DNA of 5,481 nucleotides from Syntrophomonadaceae bacterium (GCA_012798055.1 JAAZOA010000306.1:1-5481), one strand, 5' to 3'; numbered from the stretch's first letter, positions 1-4,590 are shown. Notes: a model not told the origin generated them from the sequence alone. Made by a program: numbers and translations.

Positions 1-63
1 CGGTTCATAGTCTATCTTCTTCAGGTTGCGAAAGTCACGGATCCTCAGTCGGTCGATCTTCAC
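1..63 (-). CDS. recF: RecF, DNA replication/repair SMC-like ATPase (5' end only)
   Basis: Only the first 21 codons are inside the window. They read from a GTG start at 63 and include IDRLRIRDFRNLKK, which matches the conserved RecF N-terminus (first beta strand plus the RNF/RNL motif before the Walker A loop). RecF acts with RecO and RecR to load RecA at gapped DNA. The Shine-Dalgarno AGGAGAGG (83-76) overlaps the dnaN stop codon and lies 12 nt before the GTG, a slightly long spacing. An in-frame stop (TAG at 84-82, also the dnaN stop) excludes any start further upstream. The gene follows dnaN by 18 nt and is almost certainly in the same transcript. The Walker A motif and the rest of the protein are outside the window, so the call rests on the N-terminus and on synteny. 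Confidence 0.88.
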   Translation of the reverse strand, partial: MKIDRLRIRDFRNLKKIDYEP

Positions 64-81
64 TAGATCCGAATTCCTCTC

Positions 82-1221
82 CTAATTATTGGTACGCATA
101 GGGACCAGGATATAGAGATAATTCTCCTTTTCCGGATTTTTAATCAGCGCAGGACTTAATGCACCTGAGAATTTGATTATAACACTATCGCACTCGCTCT
201 CAAAAATCTTGATTGCATCTAGAAAATAGTTGGTATTGAAAGCTATTTTCAAATCTGTCTCCCCTTGTATTTCTATATCCTCTATTACCTCTGATATTTC
301 TCCCATACTCTCTGAATAGGAATTCAATATCGCCTCTTGTTGCTGCAGAATGAATTGTACATGCTGGATCTGAAATTTATCGTCGGTGGGCATAGTCTTG
401 GCCCTGCCCAAGCTTGAGGCCAGAATTTTTGTTTTCACATTTATCTCTGTGGTGAAATTGGCTGGTATTACGCTTTCGTAATTCGGGTATTGTCCTTCAA
501 TCAGCCTCGACAATAGCAGCACATCTTCTTTGTAAAATATTACATTATTTTCTGAGGTGGCTATATTTATAGGTTCTGGGCTGTCTTCCAGAAAGCGCAT
601 TATCTCATTAACTGTTCTAATTGGTATGACGAATTTGAATGATTCAATGTCTTGTTTTTCCAGGGCACAGGTATAATAAGCCAATCGGTGAGTATCAGAA
701 GCGACTATTTTCATGACTCCTCCCGGCATCTGGTCGAATAATACCCCCGTAAATACCTGGCGGAAGTGATTGGCCGCAGCTGCGAATGACGTCTTGCGCA
801 GCCCTTCCTTCAATATGTCCTGAGGAATGGTCACTTTATGTTCCATCTTAGAGATAGGCAGATCAGGGTATTCACTTTCCAGGTAGATGTTCAGTTTGCT
901 GGACGAACGCCCATAGCTGATGTTCAATTTGGATGCTTCTTTATTCAACTCGAACGAAATAATCGTATCCGGCAGCAGTCTGATGAAATCTGCAAAATAG
1001 GCTGCATTGACCAGGACGCTCCCCGCTTCCACCACATCTACGTTAGTCGTGGAAGCCTTGATTCCTATTTCCATATCGGTAGCGGTCATGGTCAGACCGG
1101 TTTCTGGATCGATGCTGATATGTAAGCCGGATAAAACCGGTATGGTGCTCTTGTTGGATGCAGCTCTGTGTACTAAGGCTGTAAGAGTTGAGATCTCTCT
1201 TTTTTCAATGTTGAATTTCAT
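82..1221 (-). CDS. dnaN: DNA polymerase III subunit beta (sliding clamp)
   Basis: This encodes the ring-shaped processivity clamp that tethers DNA polymerase III to DNA and docks many repair proteins. At 379 aa it has the normal family length. Visible hallmarks are the N-terminal NKSTIPVLSGL (23-33), the middle-domain ASDTHRLA (174-181), SRLIEGQYPNYESVIP (238-253), and a C-terminal strand ending LVPMRTNN, which corresponds to the M/V-P-V/M-R end of bacterial clamps. Three beta-clamp domains of about 120 residues each fit the length. The ATG at 1221 has GGAGG (1233-1229) 7 nt upstream. It lies downstream of dnaA on the same strand, across a 152 bp gap that appears to contain the origin unwinding site, and upstream of recF. 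I found no convincing separate dnaN promoter, so read-through from dnaA is likely. Nothing in the protein looks damaged. Confidence 0.98.
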   Translation of the reverse strand: MKFNIEKREISTLTALVHRAASNKSTIPVLSGLHISIDPETGLTMTATDMEIGIKASTTNVDVVEAGSVLVNAAYFADFIRLLPDTIISFELNKEASKLNISYGRSSSKLNIYLESEYPDLPISKMEHKVTIPQDILKEGLRKTSFAAAANHFRQVFTGVLFDQMPGGVMKIVASDTHRLAYYTCALEKQDIESFKFVIPIRTVNEIMRFLEDSPEPINIATSENNVIFYKEDVLLLSRLIEGQYPNYESVIPANFTTEINVKTKILASSLGRAKTMPTDDKFQIQHVQFILQQQEAILNSYSESMGEISEVIEDIEIQGETDLKIAFNTNYFLDAIKIFESECDSVIIKFSGALSPALIKNPEKENYLYILVPMRTNN

Positions 1222-1240
1222 TTTTTGGCCTCCATTATTC

Positions 1241-1264
1241 TTATTTATTTATTAATTTATTAAA
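1241..1264. other. A/T-only tract, candidate DNA unwinding element
   Basis: These 24 consecutive bases are all A or T and are built of short TTTA/TTAA repeats. They lie between the DnaA-trio ladder and the dnaN Shine-Dalgarno, where a duplex-opening element would be expected. Just beyond it, TTAAACACA (1260-1268, plus strand) is a one-mismatch DnaA-box-like 9-mer in the opposite orientation. It may be chance. Confidence 0.65.
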
Positions 1265-1279
1265 CACAGTCAGTAAACG

Positions 1280-1291
1280 TAATAGCAGTAG
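1280..1291 (+). promoter_or_regulatory. DnaA-trio ladder (single-strand DnaA binding motif)
   Basis: On the plus strand the sequence reads TAA TAG CAG TAG and directly abuts the DnaA box at 1292. Read 3' to 5' away from the box this is GAT, GAC, GAT, AAT. That fits the published DnaA-trio consensus 3'-[G/A]A[T/A] in three of four triplets and keeps the central A in all four. The strand and direction relative to the boxes match the B. subtilis origin, where DnaA extends from double-stranded boxes onto one strand to melt it. There is no GC-rich spacer between box and trios here. Confidence 0.7.
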
Positions 1292-1309
1292 TGTGCATAG
1301 TGTGCATAA
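1292..1309 (-). promoter_or_regulatory. Pair of abutting DnaA boxes
   Basis: On the minus strand TTATGCACA (1309-1301) matches the TTWTNCACA consensus exactly. It is followed without a gap by CTATGCACA (1300-1292), which has one mismatch at the first base. The 9-bp head-to-tail packing next to the triplet ladder is what would be expected of the anchoring boxes of a basal unwinding system. Confidence 0.78.
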
Positions 1310-1344
1310 ATGCCTGTAGATCCCGGCTAATAAGGGTCCACCCG

Positions 1345-1365
1345 TGTGGAAACGATTGTGGAAAT
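1345..1365 (-). promoter_or_regulatory. Two DnaA-box-like sites 12 bp apart
   Basis: On the minus strand ATTTCCACA (1365-1357) and GTTTCCACA (1353-1345) each match TTWTNCACA except at the first base. They have the same orientation as the stronger pair at 1309-1292 and lie immediately after the dnaA stop codon. They are probable lower-affinity DnaA sites of oriC. Confidence 0.6.
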
Positions 1366-1373
1366 CAAGACAT

Positions 1374-2684
1374 TTATAGACTGGCCCTGGGGTCGATCTG
1401 TTTACAAATCTTATCGAGCAGAGCAGCCAAGACCGGATCACCAGTCGATTCCTTTTCAATTTTTTCCACCCCATGCATGACCGTGGTGTGATCCCGTCCT
1501 CCAAACTGGTCCCCTATTAAAGGAAAGGACGCGTCGGTCATCCTGCGGCATAAAAACATGGCGATGTGGCGGGCATAAACCAATTGTTTGTTTCTTTTCT
1601 TGGACAACAATTCATTGAGATTCAGCCCATAATATTTGCATACCTCTTTTTGAATGCATTCAATGGTGACTTTCTTTTGCTGAGGAGGAGGCATAATATC
1701 TTTCAAAGCTTCGCCAGCGGTTTCCAGGTTCAGGGGGAGATTGTTGATGGTTGCGAAGGCCACCAGGCGAACTAAAGCACCCTCCAGCTCCCGGATATTT
1801 GAGTCAATATAATTGGCGATATAGTCAAGTACATCATATGGAACATTCAGTTCATCATTTTGGGCCTTTTTCCGCAAAATGGCGATGCGGGTTTCCAGGT
1901 CGGGGATCTGGATGTCGGTAATGAGCCCCCATTCGAAGCGGGAGCGCAGTCGGTCCTCCAGGGTGGGAATACTGCGGGGAGGACGGTCACTGGAGATTAC
2001 CACCTGTTTATTGGCTTCATAAAGGGTGTTGAAAGTGTGGAAAAATTCTTCCTGGGTCCTCTCCTTGCCCGCGAGGAACTGAATATCGTCTATCAATAAG
2101 ACATCGATATTCCGGTATTTATGGCGAAAGGCCGGAGTTGTATCATCTTTTATGGCACTGATCAGTTCATTGGTGAATTGTTCTGATGAGACATACATCA
2201 CTGAAAGGTTCGGCTTGTTAACCAGGATACGATGGGCAATAGCCTGCATGAGATGAGTCTTCCCCAGACCCACACCTCCGTAAATGAACAGAGGATTATA
2301 GGCTCGGGAGGGGGCCTCCCCTACCGCATAGCAGGCAGCATGGGCAAAGCGGTTGCTGTTTCCGACTACAAAGGTTTCAAAGGTGTATTTGGGATTCAGA
2401 GGAGAGATACAACCGTCTCTCTCCATTAGAGGTTCGGTGATGAGCACCAGGGCGAACTCCTCCCCGGCTAGATCGCTGGCTTTCTTCTGCAGCGCTTCCA
2501 GATAGCGCGACTCGATCCATTCCTTGGTCAAAGCGTTGGGGACCATTATGTACAGCTTGTCGTTGCGGAAGGTGTTATAAGTAACATGTGAAAACCAGAT
2601 ATCGAAGCTGGTGGGGCCAATATCCTGGCGGAAATCCTCCAGAACTTGAGCCAGCAAAGTCGCGTAATTACTATCTGTGGACAT
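1374..2684 (-). CDS. dnaA: Chromosomal replication initiator protein DnaA
   Basis: This encodes the AAA+ ATPase that binds DnaA boxes, melts oriC and helps load the replicative helicase. The product is 436 aa, normal for the family. Domain I spans about residues 1-80. The linker (domain II) is very short. AAA+ domain III has Walker A GGVGLGKTH (136-144), Walker B LLIDD (196-200), sensor 1 around VVISSDRPP (228-236), an RSRF box with the probable arginine finger (247-250), and sensor 2 around NIRELEGAL (296-304). Domain IV carries the DnaA signature GGRDHTTVMHG (395-405), which contacts the box. The ATG at 2684 has GGAGG (2697-2693) 8 nt upstream and begins MSTDSNYATLL. The frame stays open up to 2990, but that extension crosses the promoter and rpmH and has no family similarity. 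Autoregulation by DnaA is suggested by boxes in its leader. Confidence 0.98.
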   Translation of the reverse strand: MSTDSNYATLLAQVLEDFRQDIGPTSFDIWFSHVTYNTFRNDKLYIMVPNALTKEWIESRYLEALQKKASDLAGEEFALVLITEPLMERDGCISPLNPKYTFETFVVGNSNRFAHAACYAVGEAPSRAYNPLFIYGGVGLGKTHLMQAIAHRILVNKPNLSVMYVSSEQFTNELISAIKDDTTPAFRHKYRNIDVLLIDDIQFLAGKERTQEEFFHTFNTLYEANKQVVISSDRPPRSIPTLEDRLRSRFEWGLITDIQIPDLETRIAILRKKAQNDELNVPYDVLDYIANYIDSNIRELEGALVRLVAFATINNLPLNLETAGEALKDIMPPPQQKKVTIECIQKEVCKYYGLNLNELLSKKRNKQLVYARHIAMFLCRRMTDASFPLIGDQFGGRDHTTVMHGVEKIEKESTGDPVLAALLDKICKQIDPRASL

Positions 2685-2749
2685 CGGTGAAGCCTCCAAT
2701 GCTATTATGGGGATTTGGTGGAAAACCTGGGCATAAATATTGTGCAAAC
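2676..2749 (-). promoter_or_regulatory. Row of imperfect DnaA boxes in the dnaA leader
   Basis: On the minus strand GTTTGCACA (2749-2741), TTATGCCCA (2736-2728) and TTTTCCACC (2725-2717) each differ from TTWTNCACA by one base. They share one orientation and are spaced 13 and 11 bp start to start. A fourth site, ATGTCCACA (2684-2676), with two mismatches, begins on the dnaA start codon. They lie between the likely dnaA transcription start and the gene, so DnaA bound here could block its own transcription. They may also form the second half of a bipartite oriC. Each site alone is weak; the regular spacing is the argument. Confidence 0.5.
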
Positions 2750-2772
2750 AGGGATATCTGCATGGCAACCAT

Positions 2773-2781
2773 ATTAAACCA
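2773..2781 (-). promoter_or_regulatory. Candidate dnaA promoter (extended -10)
   Basis: On the minus strand TGGTTTAAT combines an extended -10 TGn with hexamer TTTAAT, five of six matches to TATAAT. No good -35 element lies 16-18 bp upstream. That position is occupied instead by two 10-bp direct repeats (2800-2781). Transcription would start near 2766 and give a leader of about 82 nt containing the DnaA-box row. An alternative further upstream, TTCAAT (2853-2848) with TAGTAT (2830-2825), is weaker. Confidence 0.4.
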
Positions 2782-2800
2782 TAAAAGGTTAAAGAAGGTT
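2781..2800. repeat. Tandem 10-bp direct repeat upstream of dnaA
   Basis: Two adjacent 10-mers, ATAAAAGGTT and AAAGAAGGTT on the plus strand, agree at eight of ten positions and share AAGGTT. They are one helical turn apart and cover the -35 region of the candidate dnaA promoter, so they could be a regulator site. The repeat is short and may be chance. Confidence 0.35.
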
Positions 2801-2875
2801 GGCGGCGACAAAGATACCGTATATATACTAGCAGATTTTGTGGGGAAATTGAAGTATTAAGAGGTGGAGAGATTC

Positions 2876-2905
2876 TTGACACAGCGAGGGTTTTGTAAAT
2901 ATAAT
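2876..2905 (+). promoter_or_regulatory. Vegetative (sigma-A type) promoter for rpmH and the downstream cluster
   Basis: TTGACA (2876-2881) is a perfect -35 and TATAAT (2900-2905) a perfect -10, separated by 18 bp. Transcription should begin near 2912 and leave a leader of about 30 nt before rpmH. A promoter this strong fits a ribosomal protein gene at the head of a cluster. It drives away from dnaA. Confidence 0.85.
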
Positions 2906-2942
2906 AATATGTGCTGGAATTTTTAAGGGAGGCAATTAGACA

Positions 2943-3077
2943 ATGAAAAGAACCTTTCAACCCAAAAAGAGACAAAGAAAAAGGGTCCACGGATTTATGA
3001 AGAGAATGGCCAGTGCTTCAGGCCGAAAAGTCCTGGCTATGAGAAGATTAAAAGGTAGGAAGAAACTCTCTGCATAG
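2943..3077 (+). CDS. rpmH: 50S ribosomal protein L34
   Basis: A 44-residue, highly basic protein beginning MKRTFQPKKRQRKRVHGF and continuing MASASGRKVLAMRRLKGRKKL, the textbook L34 pattern. L34 is a late-assembling component of the large ribosomal subunit that packs into 23S rRNA. The length is the usual 44 aa. The ATG at 2943 has AAGGGAGG (2925-2932) 10 nt upstream and follows a near-consensus promoter. The stop codon TAG (3075-3077) lies inside the left arm of a hairpin. The gene heads the plus-strand cluster, divergent from dnaA, as in most Firmicutes. It is easily missed because of its size. Confidence 0.98.
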   Translation: MKRTFQPKKRQRKRVHGFMKRMASASGRKVLAMRRLKGRKKLSA

Positions 3078-3102
3078 GTCGTGTGAACGACCTATTATTT
3101 TA
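3075..3102 (+). terminator. Hairpin over the rpmH stop codon (weak terminator, attenuator or processing site)
   Basis: TAGGTCGT (3075-3082) pairs perfectly with ACGACCTA (3087-3094) across a GTGA loop, which as RNA is a GNRA-class tetraloop. TTATTTTA follows (3095-3102). The stem is only half GC and the T-tract is interrupted, so full termination is unlikely. Partial termination or an RNA end that protects abundant rpmH message from the scarcer rnpA message is more plausible. Confidence 0.5.
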
Positions 3103-3122
3103 CTGGCCTAAAAGGATGGCAG

Positions 3123-3458
3123 ATGCTGGAGCAAGAAGCAAGAATAAGCCGGGGCAAAGACTACAGCCAGATATACAAAAAAGGACGTCGGCTGGCCGGC
3201 AAATATTTGATCATATTCGTCTGCCCCAACCAGTTGCCGCGCAACCGATTTGGGATAGTGACTTCCAAGAAGGTTGGCAATGCAGTTGTCAGAAACCGGG
3301 CGAAAAGGCAACTGCGGTCTATAATAAGGAAGAATGCGGACCGGCTGCCCCCGGGAAACGATGTGGTGGTGGTGGCCAGGTATAATATTAAGGAAGCCAT
3401 TTTTGCTGTGCTGGAAAAGGACTTCTTGCGGCTGCTCAAAAAGGCTGTGTTATTATGA
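3123..3458 (+). CDS. rnpA: Ribonuclease P protein component
   Basis: This encodes the small basic protein subunit of RNase P, which with the catalytic RNA removes 5' leaders from pre-tRNAs. The product is 111 aa, typical for the family. Visible features are ISRGKDYSQIYKKGRR near the N-terminus (the R-x-x-x-F/Y-x-x-V/I-Y-x-x-G-x-R pattern) and the family signature KKVGNAVVRNRAKRQLR (49-65), containing the RNR box that contacts RNA. The ATG at 3123 has AAAGGA (3111-3116) 6 nt upstream. An ATG at 3116 is in another frame and forms part of this Shine-Dalgarno. The stop codon overlaps the yidD start as ATGA, implying translational coupling. The gene lies 45 nt after rpmH, beyond a hairpin. Confidence 0.97.
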   Translation: MLEQEARISRGKDYSQIYKKGRRLAGKYLIIFVCPNQLPRNRFGIVTSKKVGNAVVRNRAKRQLRSIIRKNADRLPPGNDVVVVARYNIKEAIFAVLEKDFLRLLKKAVLL

Positions 3459-3661
3459 AGGTTATCTTCATCGGACTTATCAGAATATATCAGAAATTGA
3501 GCCGATTCAAGCGTCCCACCTGCCGCTTCTACCCATCCTGCTCCGATTATTCGGTCGAAGCGTTGCAGAAATATGGGACAGTAAAAGGCGGATGGTTGTC
3601 CCTGCGAAGGATAATCCGTTGCCATCCGTTTAATCCTGGCGGATTCGATCCGCTGCCCTGA
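3455..3661 (+). CDS. yidD: Membrane protein insertion efficiency factor YidD
   Basis: A 68-residue protein of the YidD (DUF37) family, which assists YidC in inserting inner-membrane proteins, probably from the membrane surface. The family signature is clear: a hydrophobic or amphipathic N-terminal stretch (MKVIFIGLIRIYQKL), PTCRFYPSCSDYSVEAL (21-37), and RCHPFNPGGFDPLP (55-68). Cysteines C23, C29 and C56 are the conserved ones. The ATG overlaps the rnpA stop by four bases (ATGA). The start has no strong separate Shine-Dalgarno, so translation probably reinitiates from rnpA. The position between rnpA and yidC is the standard one. Length and motifs are complete. Confidence 0.97.
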   Translation: MKVIFIGLIRIYQKLSRFKRPTCRFYPSCSDYSVEALQKYGTVKGGWLSLRRIIRCHPFNPGGFDPLP

Positions 3662-3681
3662 TTCCAATACAGCTACATATT

Positions 3682-3732
3682 AAGGAGGTGGCACCTGCCG
3701 GCGAGGCTGGTTTTCGCGGGCAGGGATGATAC
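3682..3732 (+). promoter_or_regulatory. yidC leader: perfect Shine-Dalgarno, intervening hairpin and TTG start
   Basis: AAGGAGGTG (3682-3690) is a nine-base match to the 16S anti-Shine-Dalgarno, but the yidC TTG lies 42 nt further on. Between them CCTGCC (3694-3699) pairs with GGCAGG (3719-3724). Inside that, after a G-G mismatch, GCGA (3701-3704) pairs with TCGC (3714-3717) around a 9-nt loop. With the hairpin folded, the Shine-Dalgarno (through 3688) is effectively 13 nt from the TTG. A second, weaker site, AGGG (3722-3725), sits 7 nt before the TTG inside the hairpin's right arm. A role in controlling yidC translation is inference. Confidence 0.5.
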
Positions 3733-4590
3733 TTGTGGCAGGCTTTTGTACAATGGTTTATTGAGATCATCAAGCTTATCTATGGCTTAACCGAACAAAT
3801 AGGGCTGCCTAGCTATGGCCTGGCCATTATTTTTATGACCATAGCCATCAAAATAGTCATGTTCCCCCTCACCCAGCAGCAAATGCGCTCCATGAGGGGA
3901 ATGCAAGAAATACAGCCCAAGATGAAGTATATCCAGGATAGGTTCAAAGACGATCCCCAGCTTATGCAGAAAAAGGTAATGGAGCTTTACAAAGAACACG
4001 GCGTCAATCCTATGGGAGGATGTTTGCCGTTGCTTATCCAGATGCCGATATTTATAGCTTTGTACCAGTCGTTGATGTCCATGAGCAAGACGGTATTTCA
4101 TGATTCCCCGCACGCAGGTTTTTTATGGATCAGTAATATAGGGCTCTCGGTAAAAGAACTGATTGCGGCTGCCCCCGGTGTGCTGGTCATAATTCTGATT
4201 TTTGTTTTGCCTATATTGTCCGCCCTGACTACCTATCTGCAGCAGCGCATTTCAATGGTGGAGAGCAATGATCCTACCCAGAAAGCCATGTTATATTTCA
4301 TGCCGCTCATGATGGCATACATCACCTATACCGTTCCAGCGGGCCTCGGCATATATTGGATCTCTTTTAATATTCTTGGGATATTGCAGCAATTATATGT
4401 TAACCGGATTCACAGCAGACCCAGTCCAACTGCAGTATCAAGCCTGGAAGCTGAGGAACCGGATCTGCCAGTTTTGGAGGAGCCTGCTCCAAAAAGCAAA
4501 GGCGGCGAGGAGAAAGTAGCCCAGAGTGACAAAGGAGGGAAAGAAAAAGATGCAGGTTCAAACAGTCGAAAAAAAAGGAAAAAACGTTGA
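3733..4590 (+). CDS. yidC: Membrane protein insertase YidC (Oxa1/SpoIIIJ family)
   Basis: This is an integral membrane insertase that places proteins in the cytoplasmic membrane alone or with SecYEG. The product is 285 aa, the short Gram-positive form without the large periplasmic domain. Five membrane segments are visible at about 28-46, 98-115, 148-168, 185-200 and 203-222. They include the hallmark NPMGGCLPLLIQMPIFIALYQ region (92-112), split here as NPMGG and CLPLLIQMPIFIALY. The groove arginine of the family appears as K40 (IKIVMFPLT). There is no lipobox, unlike SpoIIIJ. The C-terminal tail is rich in lysine and arginine and ends RKKRKKR, suited to ribosome binding. The start is TTG at 3733, because an in-frame TGA lies at 3727-3729 and MWxAF is a common clostridial YidC start. 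The last 41 nt overlap jag. Confidence 0.96.
   Translation: MWQAFVQWFIEIIKLIYGLTEQIGLPSYGLAIIFMTIAIKIVMFPLTQQQMRSMRGMQEIQPKMKYIQDRFKDDPQLMQKKVMELYKEHGVNPMGGCLPLLIQMPIFIALYQSLMSMSKTVFHDSPHAGFLWISNIGLSVKELIAAAPGVLVIILIFVLPILSALTTYLQQRISMVESNDPTQKAMLYFMPLMMAYITYTVPAGLGIYWISFNILGILQQLYVNRIHSRPSPTAVSSLEAEEPDLPVLEEPAPKSKGGEEKVAQSDKGGKEKDAGSNSRKKRKKR

Larger units (their letters stand above)
1234..1373. other. oriC: oriC, dnaA-dnaN intergenic unwinding region
   Basis: This non-coding stretch lies between the dnaA stop and the dnaN ribosome binding site. In dnaA-to-dnaN order it holds two DnaA-box-like 9-mers 12 bp apart (1365-1345), two abutting boxes (1309-1292), a DnaA-trio-like triplet ladder (1291-1280), and an uninterrupted 24-nt A/T tract (1264-1241) suited to strand opening. 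The order boxes, trios, AT-rich DNA, dnaN is the one known for the B. subtilis basal unwinding system. That this is the working origin is inferred from sequence and synteny. GC-skew or marker-frequency data would settle it. Confidence 0.85.

Noticed and set aside
1259..1277. dnaN-specific promoter on the minus strand (TTTACT with TTTAAT)
   Set aside because: The two hexamers are too close together, and AT-rich origin DNA yields -10-like strings by chance.
1337..1350. Inverted repeat TCCAC/GTGGA with a 4-nt centre, as a dnaA terminator
   Set aside because: The stem is 5 bp with no T-tract. The right arm is explained by the DnaA-box-like site at 1353-1345.
2803..2812. Spo0A-box-like TTTGTCGCC on the minus strand
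   Set aside because: It deviates from TGTCGAA at the last bases, stands alone, and nothing else here shows a sporulating host.
2819..2828. Perfect palindrome GTATATATAC in the dnaA-rpmH gap
   Set aside because: Alternating TA sequence is self-complementary by nature. It has no extended arms and no known site matches it.
2839..2847. DnaA-box-like TGTGGGGAA
   Set aside because: Two mismatches at core positions and no neighbouring site of the same orientation and spacing.
2588..2860. 90-codon plus-strand open frame across the dnaA start and the divergent region
   Set aside because: No ribosome binding site or recognisable motif. It covers the dnaA 5' end, its leader and its promoter.
2685..2990. 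N-terminal extension of dnaA by 102 codons to an ATG at 2990
   Set aside because: It crosses the rpmH promoter and the 5' part of rpmH, shows no DnaA similarity, and the ATG at 2684 has a well-placed GGAGG and normal family length.
3161..3667. 168-codon open frame on the minus strand
   Set aside because: It lies antisense to rnpA and yidD, both firmly identified, has no recognisable protein features, and is explained as a shadow.
4526..4549. Earlier GTG start for jag adding MTKEGKKK
   Set aside because: The strong AAAGGAGGG lies downstream of that GTG and serves the ATG at 4550, where the conserved Jag N-terminus begins.
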